From: UBA1447 sp964612185
GTDB lineage: Bacteria > Bacillota > Clostridia > Oscillospirales > Acutalibacteraceae
DNA: 64,000 bases
NCBI GenBank assembly: GCA_964612185.1
Contig: CAZTCR010000003.1
Location: 1-64,000, forward strand
Reading direction: 5' to 3'
In this document: positions 1-8,278 of the stretch, one piece after another
Layout of the letters: each line of letters begins with the position of its first letter
How positions within the stretch are numbered: the stretch's first letter is position 1
Program-made: the position numbers and the translations under genes
The notes under the pieces: generated by a model
Databases searched by the model: none
What the model was told of the DNA's origin: nothing
Seen by the model: only the letters and a program-made list of their open reading frames with translations

Positions 1-2
1 AA

Positions 3-29
3 CTTAAAGACGGCAAAAAAGTTATGTAA
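3..29 (+). CDS. possible 3' end of a gene entering from the left edge
   Basis: In one plus-strand frame the first bases read as eight lysine-rich codons followed by TAA at 27-29. A strong hairpin lies just downstream, between this stop and the convergent minus-strand operon. That position suits the tail of a plus-strand gene that starts outside the window. Eight codons cannot identify a protein, and chance is not excluded. Confidence 0.2.
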   Translation, partial: LKDGKKVM

Positions 30-54
30 TCCCACTCAATCGAGTTACGATTTG

Positions 55-88
55 AAAAAAAGCGGGGCGGATGAAAATCCGTCCCGCT
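55..88 (-). terminator. Rho-independent terminator of the GGGtGRT operon
   Basis: A G+C-rich stem (AGCGGG-CGGA arms, loop TGAAAA) at 61-88 is followed on the minus strand by a run of T (A run at 55-60 on plus). It lies about 120 bases after the stop of the GGGtGRT gene and would end that minus-strand transcript. The T side on the plus strand is weaker. Confidence 0.75.
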
Positions 89-171
89 GTACTTTATGCT
101 TGATACTGGAGATGATCGACCATCCCCCGGAGCCGGTAAACGAAAACTTAACAAATACTGTAAGTTTCGCC

Positions 172-193
172 TGTAAAGCTATATAGCTTTACA
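172..193. repeat. 22-bp perfect palindrome with TGTAAAG...CTTTACA arms
   Basis: Bases 172-182 (TGTAAAGCTAT) are the exact reverse complement of 183-193. It sits in the 3' untranslated region between the GGGtGRT stop codon and its terminator. The outer arms, with the flanking C before and CC after, are shared with a hairpin at 26383-26404, which suggests a dispersed small repeat or a protein-binding site. Confidence 0.6.
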
Positions 194-208
194 CCGTCCG
201 ATGGCAAC

Positions 209-1216
209 TTATTTATAGGACTGTTCCACCTCAACCGCGCAGGCGACCGTAGCACCGACCATCGGGTTGTTGCCCATGCCGATTAAGCCCATCATTTCCA
301 CATGCGCGGGTACGGAGGATGACCCGGCGAACTGGGCATCGGAGTGCATACGGCCCATGGAGTCCGTCAAGCCGTAAGAAGCCGGACCTGCCGCGACATT
401 ATCCGGATGCAGGGTCCTGCCTGTGCCGCCGCCGGAGGCAACGGAGAAATAGGCGACATTGTTTTCAGTAGACCATTTTTTATAAGTACCCGCGACAAGG
501 TGCTGGAAGCGGGTCGGGTTGGTGGAGTTGCCGGTGATGGAAACATCCACCCCTTCGTGCTTCATAATCGCGACGCCTTCAAGCACATCATTCGCGCCGA
601 AGCAGCGTACTTTCGCCCGCTCGCCGTCGGAATAAGCGGTGGTGTTCACAATTTTAAGCTCGTCCGCAAAAAAGTCGTAATCGGTTTCTACATAAGTGAA
701 GCCGTTTATTCGCGAAATAACCATTGCCGCGTCCTTACCCAAGCCGTTCAAGATAACCCTGAGCGGATCCTTACGGACTTTGTTGGCCTTATTGGCAATG
801 CCGATGGCGCCTTCCGCGGCGGCAAAGGATTCATGGCCGGCTAAGAAGCAGAAGCATTTCGTTTCTTCTTTTAAAAGCATCGCGCCCAAATTGCCGTGAC
901 CAAGCCCAACCTTTCGCTGTTCCGCGACAGAGCCCGGAATACAAAATGCCTGCAGGCCTTTGCCGATGGCGCCGGCAGCGTCCGACGCGTTTTTGATGCC
1001 TTCTTTGAGCGCGATCGCAACACCCAATGTGTATGCCCAACCAGCGTTTTCAAACGCGATAGGCTGAACGCCTTTGACAATCGCCATCACATCGATGCCT
1101 TTGCTCAAGCAAAGGTCGCGGGCTTCGGCAAGGTCGTTTAAACCAAATTCGGCAAGGCATTTATCAATTTTATCTTTCCTTCTGTCCATACCCTCGAAGG
1201 TAATTACATCAGCCAT
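209..1216 (-). CDS. GGGtGRT family protein
   Basis: This 335-residue protein belongs to the conserved GGGtGRT family, named for the motif seen here as SGGGTGRTLHPDN near residues 260-272. The family is common in anaerobic Firmicutes and is nearly always next to a NifU-like scaffold gene, as here: the NifU-like gene ends only 20 bases upstream. The biochemical role is unproven; the pairing suggests a part in iron-sulfur or related metal-cofactor metabolism. No signal peptide or membrane segment is visible, so it is probably cytoplasmic. A further glycine-rich stretch (GLGHGNLGA) lies near residue 105. ATG start with an AGGGAGGATAAA ribosome site. It is the last gene of the operon and is followed by a terminator at 55-88. 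Confidence 0.93.
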   Translation of the reverse strand: MADVITFEGMDRRKDKIDKCLAEFGLNDLAEARDLCLSKGIDVMAIVKGVQPIAFENAGWAYTLGVAIALKEGIKNASDAAGAIGKGLQAFCIPGSVAEQRKVGLGHGNLGAMLLKEETKCFCFLAGHESFAAAEGAIGIANKANKVRKDPLRVILNGLGKDAAMVISRINGFTYVETDYDFFADELKIVNTTAYSDGERAKVRCFGANDVLEGVAIMKHEGVDVSITGNSTNPTRFQHLVAGTYKKWSTENNVAYFSVASGGGTGRTLHPDNVAAGPASYGLTDSMGRMHSDAQFAGSSSVPAHVEMMGLIGMGNNPMVGATVACAVEVEQSYK

Positions 1217-1236
1217 TATTTTATCCTCCCTCTCTC

Positions 1237-1929
1237 TTATTCTTCACGCGGGTCAATATACTTCGGTGCATTCGCAAAACGGCCGTAATTGCCGAGGTTC
1301 TTTTTGTATGCGTCATCCGGCGATAAGCCGTGACGAATATCCTCGAGCATTTTGCCAAGGTTCACAAATTCGTAACCGATCACCTGGTCATCGCTGTCAA
1401 GCGCCATTTGGGTAACATAACCTTCCGCCATTTCCATATAACGAGGACCTTTTAGCTTGGTGCTGTACATGGTGCCGATTTGGCTGCGCAGCCCTTTGCC
1501 GAGATCTTCAAGGCCGGCGCCGATCAGAAGTCCGTCCTCGGAAAAAGCAGATTGCGTACGGCCATAGGCAAATTGAAGGAAGATTTCACGCATCGCGACA
1601 TTGATTGCGTCGCAGACAAGGTCGGTGTTCAGGCATTCGAGCATCGTTTTGCCCGGTAGTATTTCCGCCGCCATAGCTGCCGAATGTGTCATGCCGGAGC
1701 AGGCGATGGTTTCCACCAGTGCTTCCTCGACAATACCCTTCTTTATATTGAGGGTCAGTTTGCAGGCTCCCTGCTGGGGAGCGCACCAGCCGACACCATG
1801 GGAAAGCCCTGAAATGTCGGCTATTTGATAAGCTTTGACCCACTTACCCTCCTCGGGTATGGGTGCCGGTCCATGATTCGGTCCCTTTGCCACGACGCAC
1901 ATTTTTTCCACTTCATGGGAATAGTTCAT
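1237..1929 (-). CDS. NifU-like iron-sulfur cluster assembly scaffold
   Basis: A 230-residue NifU/IscU-type scaffold of the branch that accompanies GGGtGRT proteins. Conserved cysteines sit in GWCAPQQGAC, in IACSGMTHSAAM and in LVCDAINVAM, the layout expected for binding a transient Fe-S cluster. A more upstream in-frame codon exists, but the ATG at 1927-1929 is preferred because GAAAGGAG lies just ahead of it. It is the first gene of a two-gene operon read from the promoter at 2117-2144 through a leader of about 175 bases. The member lacks the extra C-terminal Nfu domain of classical nitrogen-fixation NifU. Its client proteins are unknown. Confidence 0.9.
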   Translation of the reverse strand: MNYSHEVEKMCVVAKGPNHGPAPIPEEGKWVKAYQIADISGLSHGVGWCAPQQGACKLTLNIKKGIVEEALVETIACSGMTHSAAMAAEILPGKTMLECLNTDLVCDAINVAMREIFLQFAYGRTQSAFSEDGLLIGAGLEDLGKGLRSQIGTMYSTKLKGPRYMEMAEGYVTQMALDSDDQVIGYEFVNLGKMLEDIRHGLSPDDAYKKNLGNYGRFANAPKYIDPREE

Positions 1930-2110
1930 TGGTTTTCTCCTTTCGGTTTCTTGCGGAGCAAACAAAAGCTTGCCTTTTCTCCGCTGATTAGTATATTTAT
2001 TGTTAAACCAGCCATTTGGTTTAATCCCGCACTGATCTTATTGCCTTGTTGCCAGGTGAAACGATCCATCCTCTGCTCTGTGGTATTTGAGGACTTCGCT
2101 GTTGGAGTTA
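1930..2110 (-). promoter_or_regulatory. long structured 5' leader of the NifU-like/GGGtGRT operon
   Basis: Between the predicted transcription start (about 2110) and the start codon are roughly 180 untranslated bases. They hold an 8-bp perfect stem (2003-2010 with 2017-2024) and, close to the gene, a nested hairpin (GCGGAG 1953-1958 with CTCCGC 1979-1984, inner AAAAG/CTTTT). The ribosome site lies just after the second hairpin. I do not recognise a known riboswitch consensus. A cis-acting RNA or a protein-bound leader is possible. Confidence 0.45.
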
Positions 2111-2116
2111 TGAATA

Positions 2117-2144
2117 AGTATAACACAGCGGCATTTGTTGTCAA
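2117..2144 (-). promoter_or_regulatory. sigma-A promoter of the NifU-like/GGGtGRT operon
   Basis: On the minus strand a perfect TTGACA (plus 2139-2144) is followed after 16 bases by TATACT (plus 2117-2122). Transcription would start near 2110. Confidence 0.75.
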
Positions 2145-2328
2145 TAAAAAACAGGGGGTATAGAAGCCCCGCGGCTCAATTTCAGATTGATGTCGTATTT
2201 ATTGAAATGGATATGATTTTTATTGTACTTTTTGCCGAAAAGAGCTCTTATTTCTCTATTGTAAATTTCTGTTGTGTTTTTGCTGGTATATTGATGATAC
2301 AAAAAATACTGATTTGGGACTGGTCTCT

Positions 2329-3120
2329 TTGATTATTGATTTTCACACACATTGTTTTCCCGAACGAATAGCGGCCAAAGCAATCGCGCACCTTGCCGCC
2401 GCAGGTGCGGAAGTTCCGTACCACAACGGACCGGAGCAATCCCTTCTTGCACAGATAAAAACCATGGGGGCGGACAGGGCTGTTGTGCTGAATATAGCCA
2501 CCAACCCGCGCCAGCAAAAAAGTGTCAATGATTACGCGATGTCGCTCAACTTCATTGAAGGGTTAACAGCTTTCGGCAGTGTTCATCCCGATAGTCCCGA
2601 TGCCCTCGATGAGCTTGAGCGGTTGAACGAGGCGGGCATCAAGGGAATTAAGCTCCATCCCGATTATCAGCATTTTTTCGTTGAAGAGAAAAGACTTTTT
2701 CCGATTTATGAAAAAGCAGCGGAGCTGGGATTGATAACGGTCTTTCATGCCGGTGTGGATATCGGATTGCCAGACCCCGTGCACTGCACACCGCAGGCGC
2801 TGGCAAACATTCTGCCGGTTTTCAAAGGCGCGCCGGTTGTCGCAGCCCATTTCGGCGGTTATATGATGCGGGGGGAAACCATGAAGCATTTAATCGGTAA
2901 AGATATCTATTTAGACACCGCCTATTCACACAGCCGTTTCCCGCCACCTTGGGCAAGGGAAATTATTGATGCGCATGGGGCAAAAAAAATACTCCTCGGC
3001 AGCGATATGCCCTGGAGCAGAACGGATTATGAAATAAACTTTGTAAAAGGCCTTGGGTTCAGCGATGAAGATTCGGCGTTGATTCTGGGTGAAAACGCGC
3101 GGCGGCTGCTGAACATTTAA
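2329..3120 (+). CDS. amidohydrolase-2 family metal-dependent hydrolase
   Basis: A TIM-barrel amidohydrolase of about 263 residues. The N-terminal DFHTHCFP is the first metal-binding HxH motif. GIKLHPDYQ, the histidine in VFHAGVD, the AAHFGG strand and the late GSDMPW aspartate complete the pattern of the amidohydrolase-2 (decarboxylase/hydrolase) family. The substrate cannot be told. The first ATG in frame would add 19 unlikely residues; the TTG at 2329 just before the DFHTH motif is preferred, though its ribosome site is weak. The gene is alone on the plus strand, diverges from the NifU-like operon, and its last bases overlap the end of the convergent nucleotidase gene by four bases. Confidence 0.85.
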   Translation: MIIDFHTHCFPERIAAKAIAHLAAAGAEVPYHNGPEQSLLAQIKTMGADRAVVLNIATNPRQQKSVNDYAMSLNFIEGLTAFGSVHPDSPDALDELERLNEAGIKGIKLHPDYQHFFVEEKRLFPIYEKAAELGLITVFHAGVDIGLPDPVHCTPQALANILPVFKGAPVVAAHFGGYMMRGETMKHLIGKDIYLDTAYSHSRFPPPWAREIIDAHGAKKILLGSDMPWSRTDYEINFVKGLGFSDEDSALILGENARRLLNI

Positions 3121-3680
3121 CCCTTGATCTCATCAAGGGTGAGGGAATAACTGGGCAGGAATTCCGCCAAAAAACATCCTGCCTCCGGCAGTTGCATCGC
3201 TGTAATGGCTTCCTTGATGGAAGCCGCTGCAATATCGAACTCCGCATTGCCCGCTTTTTTTTCTTCAATACATTTCGTCAGCGCGCATATTTTATCAGCG
3301 GCTTTGACATATTTCCACAGCGCGGCATCCTCACCGGCCGGAGAAATAAAAGGCTCGTAATCGGCTCTCAAATCATCGGGCAGCATATTGATCAGTGTTT
3401 GGCATGCATGGTCCTCAACGGACTTGTATGCCTCTCTTAATTTATCGCTGTGATATTTGACAGGGGTCGGCATATCGCCGGTTAAACTCTCCGGCAAATC
3501 GTGGTAAAGCCCCAGGAGCGCGGCGCGTTCGGCATTCAGGCTGCCCCCGAAACGGCGATTGTGCAGCAGAACGAGGGCATGGGCAACAGCCGCAACCTCC
3601 ATGCTGTGCTCGCTGAGATTCTCATTTTGTGAATTGCGCATAAGGGACCAGCGGTTGATATATTTCATCCTGGATATCAT
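3117..3680 (-). CDS. yfbR: YfbR-like 5'-deoxynucleotidase (HD domain)
   Basis: A 187-residue HD-domain phosphohydrolase that matches E. coli YfbR along its whole length, including INRWSLMRN, EHSMEVAAVAHAL, NAERAALLGLYHD and LTGDMPTPVKYH. YfbR removes phosphate from deoxyribonucleoside 5'-monophosphates and helps set dNTP pools. The metal ligands are present: His25, His60-Asp61 and Asp129. The start ATG at 3680 gives the expected N terminus although the ribosome site is poor; an ATG four codons further in is the alternative. It lies about 90 bases downstream of mgtC on the same strand. Confidence 0.92.
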   Translation of the reverse strand: MISRMKYINRWSLMRNSQNENLSEHSMEVAAVAHALVLLHNRRFGGSLNAERAALLGLYHDLPESLTGDMPTPVKYHSDKLREAYKSVEDHACQTLINMLPDDLRADYEPFISPAGEDAALWKYVKAADKICALTKCIEEKKAGNAEFDIAAASIKEAITAMQLPEAGCFLAEFLPSYSLTLDEIKG

Positions 3681-3774
3681 CGCGAAAAAGTGATGCTTTT
3701 TTATCTCAATTCACCGGCCTTTCCGGGTTCACTTAAAAAACGGGTACGATCTCGGAGCCAATCAGAAAACCGGC

Positions 3775-4500
3775 TTAATCGGCGTAGATTTCTTCAACCT
3801 CTTCCAAGCCAAGTATGCCCTCGGTAATTGTTCTGAATATCTTTTTATTGTCCGAAATGATAAAGATCTTTAGAATGACAACATCCTTTTTCTTGTGCAG
3901 CAGGCTTTCATCCTTTTCGGGATACACGATTTCCATCGATTGTATACTGCCGCCGTAATCCTGAACCAGGTCATTGATTTTTTTTGAAGCCAATGAGAGA
4001 TCTTTTACAATAATGCTGACCGTGTTGCCTTTGTTGCTTTTTATCATCACTCTCTTGAGAATATTAAGTGTGATGATAATAAAAATTGTGGCAATAATCG
4101 CGCCCTCATAATACCCGATGCCGACGGCCAGACCAATACAGGATACCGCCCAAAGGCTCGCCGCGGTGGTAAGCCCCTTCACACTGAAGCCTTCGCGCAG
4201 GATGGTACCCGCACCCAAAAAGCCGATGCCGCTGATGACCTGGGCACCAAGCCTGGCAGGGTCCAGATTGGTCAGCCCCTTGTATTCTTCAAAAATAAAA
4301 CTCGATGTCAGCATCACGAGCGCGGAACCGACCGCAACCAGAATATGTGTTCTGAAGCCGGCCGGCCGGTGTGAATGCTCACGCTCAAAACCGACAACGC
4401 CCCCAAACACACCCGCGAGCGCGAGCCTTAGCAGTGCCTCCAAAGAATAGGCAAATCTATCGCTTGTGAGGATTGAATTCAGAAAATCACCGAAATCCAA
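3775..4500 (-). CDS. mgtC: MgtC/SapB family membrane protein
   Basis: The N-terminal 150 residues are the MgtC domain: four or five hydrophobic segments with the signature GFEREHSHRPAGFRTHILV and the later GLTTAASLWAVSCIGLAVG. The C-terminal 80 residues form a small soluble ACT-like domain. MgtC proteins are inner-membrane proteins linked to growth in low magnesium and to phosphate/ATP control; the exact activity is debated. The start is a TTG at 4498-4500, placed 8 bases after AAAGGATG. A promoter of its own lies at 4560-4588, so it is probably transcribed apart from the DUF5058 pair. Confidence 0.92.
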   Translation of the reverse strand: MDFGDFLNSILTSDRFAYSLEALLRLALAGVFGGVVGFEREHSHRPAGFRTHILVAVGSALVMLTSSFIFEEYKGLTNLDPARLGAQVISGIGFLGAGTILREGFSVKGLTTAASLWAVSCIGLAVGIGYYEGAIIATIFIIITLNILKRVMIKSNKGNTVSIIVKDLSLASKKINDLVQDYGGSIQSMEIVYPEKDESLLHKKKDVVILKIFIISDNKKIFRTITEGILGLEEVEEIYAD

Positions 4501-4559
4501 TTTTTGTCATCCTTTCGCGCTTAAAATACCAACGAATTCAAAGTGTTCTTTAGAACGGC

Positions 4560-4588
4560 ATTGTAGCACAAATCATCCGTTTATGCAA
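4560..4588 (-). promoter_or_regulatory. promoter of mgtC
   Basis: TTGCAT (plus 4583-4588) and TACAAT (plus 4560-4565) are 17 bases apart on the minus strand, leaving a leader of about 55 bases before the TTG start of mgtC. Confidence 0.6.
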
Positions 4589-4626
4589 ATGCACAAGCGG
4601 TTGGTCTGTTTTAACCAGCGTTTATG

Positions 4627-5283
4627 TCAGACAATTTTTTTCTTATACATGATGTGCGTACCCAGCAAGGATACCGCCACCGTAACAAAAATCAGCGTTC
4701 CGACCGGAAAAGCGGGGGCAAAAACAAGCACAACAATACCAAACGCGATAGGCAAAACAGAAATCTTCCAGTGTTTGGCAAAGTAACCCGCTCCAAGCGC
4801 GCCGAAGAGCGCCGGAATCACCTGTTGAAACGCAGGGGCGAACAGTGAGCCCTCTTTGGTCAGCAGCGGCAGAAGAGGAGAAAACAACAGGACGCCCAAC
4901 GCGATAATGATTGTTGTTGTGATGGCGGAGGCGGCGATGGCGATGGTGGAAATAACCTCGCCTTCCTCAGAGTTGGCGCGGACATCCGCGTTTTGCATCG
5001 CGTTGAGCCCGCATGGCAGTTTCAGGTTGCTGATGTTGCCCGTCACAAAACTGAGGTAAGTACCGCCCGCGCCGAGCATCGGCGCATAGGTGATCACCTC
5101 AATGACTGCCACGGACCAAAACAAGGGGATGACTTTAAGCAGCCCGTTCAATACGACGGAAGCCTGCGGCCACACATCAAAATAGACGCAGATGGCCAGC
5201 GGAATACTCAGCATCACGGCTAAAGAAGTCAGGGATGATATTTTACCCCAGCGGTGTACCTTGTCAAAATAGGTTCCCCCCAT
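4627..5283 (-). CDS. membrane partner of the DUF5058 protein
   Basis: A 218-residue integral membrane protein with five or six hydrophobic segments. The most conserved-looking stretch is the loop APMLGAGGTYLSFVTGN followed by NISNLKLPCGLNAMQN. It ends with a short basic tail (YKKK). I do not recognise a named family. The start codon lies four bases after the stop of the DUF5058 gene, with GGAGG placed ahead of it, so the two are translationally linked and likely form one complex. The size and topology resemble a transporter half. Substrate unknown. Confidence 0.75.
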   Translation of the reverse strand: MGGTYFDKVHRWGKISSLTSLAVMLSIPLAICVYFDVWPQASVVLNGLLKVIPLFWSVAVIEVITYAPMLGAGGTYLSFVTGNISNLKLPCGLNAMQNADVRANSEEGEVISTIAIAASAITTTIIIALGVLLFSPLLPLLTKEGSLFAPAFQQVIPALFGALGAGYFAKHWKISVLPIAFGIVVLVFAPAFPVGTLIFVTVAVSLLGTHIMYKKKIV

Positions 5284-5286
5284 GTC

Positions 5287-6051
5287 TTAACCCCTCCATT
5301 CAAGGTTGATGATATCTTGCGGCAGTGTCAACACCGTTGTGACCCCCATGGCCAGGAACATACTCAGGGGCATCGCAAACGGCTCCAGCCATTTCAGTTT
5401 CGGTTTTTTGCTAAGCCGCTGCAGCACAAGCATGAACAGCATGGCGGACAAGAGTGTCGCGATTGAGAGAAAACCAGCCCCGTCGCCGGCAATATCTTTT
5501 TCCCCTGCTCCGATGACACTGCGCGCGATAAACGCGGCGATCAACCCGATAAAAGCAGCGGCGGACATTAAATCCGCCCATTTCGCATTCGCGTTTACCG
5601 CTTTACCGACTCTTTTCTGAATTTTTTTTAAAAACAGCGGCAGTAAAATCAGCGGCATCACACTGCCGACGGTCATCACCCAAGCAGCCGCGGCAAACAC
5701 CGTCTTATCTTTTACCTCAAAATTAAGCCCGCCGGGGATGCCAAACGCTTCCAGTGTGCTTTGGGCAGCTGTCACCTCATAACCGATGTTGCCGATGATC
5801 GAAAGCCTGATCCAGGGCAGAACCAGCCCGAGCGCGCCCGCAATCGTGATCACTGTAACCAAGATTGCCAGCGCAGGCGCGATGGTGAAAAGCACACTCG
5901 AAACAACAGTATTTTTTAGCGTTGATACTTTAATACCGAGTTTTTTGCCCTGTCCCCAAGCCTTTTTCATAAAAAAAAGAGATTGCAATAGTATAAAGAC
6001 AACCATCCCGCTGCCAAGCAGATACATAAATCCGCTTTCTTTGAAATCCAT
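5287..6051 (-). CDS. DUF5058 family membrane protein
   Basis: A 254-residue protein that matches my memory of DUF5058: an N-terminal membrane segment, then an amphipathic stretch (KKAWGQGKKLGIKVSTLK), then several helices including VTVITIAGALGLVLPWIRL. Seven or so hydrophobic segments are visible. The function is not known; its constant pairing with a second membrane protein suggests a two-subunit transporter. An upstream in-frame start exists, but the ATG at 6049-6051 has AAGGAG eight bases before it. The gene follows the SGNH hydrolase by 38 bases and probably shares its transcript. Confidence 0.8.
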   Translation of the reverse strand: MDFKESGFMYLLGSGMVVFILLQSLFFMKKAWGQGKKLGIKVSTLKNTVVSSVLFTIAPALAILVTVITIAGALGLVLPWIRLSIIGNIGYEVTAAQSTLEAFGIPGGLNFEVKDKTVFAAAAWVMTVGSVMPLILLPLFLKKIQKRVGKAVNANAKWADLMSAAAFIGLIAAFIARSVIGAGEKDIAGDGAGFLSIATLLSAMLFMLVLQRLSKKPKLKWLEPFAMPLSMFLAMGVTTVLTLPQDIINLEWRG

Positions 6052-6089
6052 CCAAATACTCCTTAGCTGTAATCGTTTCAGGTAAAGTT

Positions 6090-6707
6090 TTATGCCCAAG
6101 CCTTCAGCCATTCTTTTGCGATAAGCGTGTGTCCTGCTTTTGTGGGATGTACGCCATCAGCGGCATAATAGTCCGGGCTTCTTTTTTCAGCCGCGTCCTT
6201 AAAAATTTGGTCAAGGTCAATAAATTTCGTCCCATATTCTTTTGCGAGGGCTGCGACCGCCTCCTGTTTGAGGCATAAATCTTCCCGCATCAGCGTAATT
6301 TTCTCGTTGATGTCCAGTAAAAAAGGATTAAGCAGCACGATTTGAGCAGGTGTTTTTTCAAGCGTCAGCTCAATAATTTTTCTGAGTCTGTCTTTAAATA
6401 TATCGGCGGGTGTGATGTCATTGTTGTCATATCGCCGCCAGGTGTCGTTAACGCCTATGAGAATACTGACATAGTCCGGTTTGAGCAAGACACAGTCATT
6501 TTCCCACCTGTTGAGCAGGTCAACAGCCCTGTTGCCGCTGATACCGCGATTGATCACTTTGATGCTTGATTCGGGATACTCCTTTTTTATCAAAGACCGT
6601 ACCTTCGCCGGATACCCGCTGCCAAGCAGCCGGTCAGACACCCTGCTTCTGCCTGCGTCCGTTACGCTGTCACCCTGAAAAAGCACCGTTGTGTTGTTTT
6701 GCAGCAT
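6090..6707 (-). CDS. SGNH/GDSL family hydrolase
   Basis: A 205-residue single-domain esterase. Block I is QGDSVTDAGR with nucleophile Ser14, block II is RGISGNR (Gly58 region), block III is GVNDTW (Asn87) and block V is DGVHPT (Asp184, His187). All four SGNH residues are therefore present. No signal peptide is visible, so the enzyme probably removes acyl groups from sugars or other small molecules inside the cell. The ATG has GGAGGG six bases ahead. It lies 35 bases after DUF1846 and 38 bases before the DUF5058 gene. Confidence 0.9.
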   Translation of the reverse strand: MLQNNTTVLFQGDSVTDAGRSRVSDRLLGSGYPAKVRSLIKKEYPESSIKVINRGISGNRAVDLLNRWENDCVLLKPDYVSILIGVNDTWRRYDNNDITPADIFKDRLRKIIELTLEKTPAQIVLLNPFLLDINEKITLMREDLCLKQEAVAALAKEYGTKFIDLDQIFKDAAEKRSPDYYAADGVHPTKAGHTLIAKEWLKAWA

Positions 6708-6742
6708 TCTTTTCCCTCCAGTTACCGGCGGTTAAGCCGGTG

Positions 6743-8230
6743 TCAATGATGATAACAATTCTTTGTCTGGTATTTCGGCTCGGTTGTGAGATTGATGCCG
6801 AGTTTTCTGTATGTTTCCTGGTCCGACTGCGCGAGGATGACCGATGCGTGCGCCTCGCAGCCGCGCAAATCGTTCAGGTTGCTTAAGCCTTGCATCGCTG
6901 CCTTGTTGCCGGCTGCGCTGATGGAAAGGGCGATTAAAACCTCGTCCGAATGCAGGCGGGGGTTGCGGTTCCCTAATATTTCGGTTTTCAGCCTTTGAAT
7001 CGGCTCGATAACGGCCGGGTCAATCAGATGGGTCTTTTTATCGATACCGCCAATTGTTTTGACGGCGTTGAGCAGCGCCGCGGCAGAGGCGCCGAGCAGT
7101 TCCGAGGTCTTGCCGGTTATAATTCTGCCGTCAGGCAGTTTGATGGCCACGGCGGGTTGCTCCCCGGTTTGCGCGCTGCGTTCGAGCGCGTATTTGACAA
7201 CCTCACGGTCATCCGTGGACACGCCGGCCTGTTTCATCACCAACTCGATCTTTTCGACAACCTCGTCCGTAAAACGCCCGTTGCGCCGGTCGCAGAGAAT
7301 TGAAAAATACCGGCGGACAATCTCTTCTTTGGACGCTGCCCGGACAACCTCATCATCTGTGATGCAATAACCCGCCATATTCACGCCCATATCCGTCGGG
7401 GACTTATAGGGGCTTTTACCCTCGATATGCTCAAAAATCGCGTTGAGAACAGGAAACACTTCCACATCGCGGTTATAGTTGACGGTTGTCAGACCGTAAG
7501 CATCCAAGTGATAGGGGTCAATCATATTGACATCCTGCAGTTCGGCCGTCGCCGCTTCGTAAGCCAGGTTGACCGGATGTTTGAGCGGCAAATTCCAAAT
7601 CGGAAAAGTTTCAAACTTGGCATACCCCGCGCAAATCCCGCGGCTGTATTCGTGATAAAGCTGGGAAAGGCAGGTTGCCATTTTACCGCTGCCGGGACCC
7701 GGCGCGGTGACGACAACAAGCGGACGGGATGTTTCAATGTAATCGTTTTTGCCGAATCCGTTTTCGCTTACCGCGTTTTTCACATTCAGCGGATATCCGT
7801 CGATCGGGTAGTGCAGGAAAACGCGTATACCAAGCTGTTCGAGTTTTTTCTTAAACAAATCCGCTGTGGGCTGGCCGTTGAACTGCGCGATGACGACGCT
7901 ACCGACATATAAACCGATATCCCGGAAAGCATCGGTCAGACGCAGTACATCGCTGTCATAAGTGATCCCCAGGTCCCCCCTGATTTTATTGCTTTCAATA
8001 TCACCGGCATTGATGACGATGACAATTTCAACATCCTGACCGATATTTTTAAGCATTTGCAATTTACTGTCCGGCGCGAAACCCGGCAGTACTCTGGATG
8101 CGTGAAAATCGTCGAACAGCTTGCCGCCGAATTCCAGGTAGAGTTTGCCGCCGAAATCTTTTATTCTCTTTTCAATCTGCTCAGACTGCTTTTGGATGTA
8201 CGCGGCGTTGTCAAATCCGATTTTTCGCAT
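6743..8230 (-). CDS. DUF1846 domain-containing protein
   Basis: This 495-residue cytoplasmic protein matches the DUF1846 family at full length. The N terminus (MRKIGFDNAAYIQKQSEQI) and the central nucleotide-binding-like loop TAPGPGSGKMATCLSQLYHEY near residues 174-194 are typical. Structures of relatives have been solved but no activity is established. The gene lies 48 bases after purA in the same direction and may be co-transcribed. AAAAGGAGC precedes the ATG by five bases. Confidence 0.92.
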   Translation of the reverse strand: MRKIGFDNAAYIQKQSEQIEKRIKDFGGKLYLEFGGKLFDDFHASRVLPGFAPDSKLQMLKNIGQDVEIVIVINAGDIESNKIRGDLGITYDSDVLRLTDAFRDIGLYVGSVVIAQFNGQPTADLFKKKLEQLGIRVFLHYPIDGYPLNVKNAVSENGFGKNDYIETSRPLVVVTAPGPGSGKMATCLSQLYHEYSRGICAGYAKFETFPIWNLPLKHPVNLAYEAATAELQDVNMIDPYHLDAYGLTTVNYNRDVEVFPVLNAIFEHIEGKSPYKSPTDMGVNMAGYCITDDEVVRAASKEEIVRRYFSILCDRRNGRFTDEVVEKIELVMKQAGVSTDDREVVKYALERSAQTGEQPAVAIKLPDGRIITGKTSELLGASAAALLNAVKTIGGIDKKTHLIDPAVIEPIQRLKTEILGNRNPRLHSDEVLIALSISAAGNKAAMQGLSNLNDLRGCEAHASVILAQSDQETYRKLGINLTTEPKYQTKNCYHH

Positions 8231-8278
8231 AAAAGCTCCTTTTTGGTCTGACTGTTTGGGGACGGCCGGATTCTTCGA

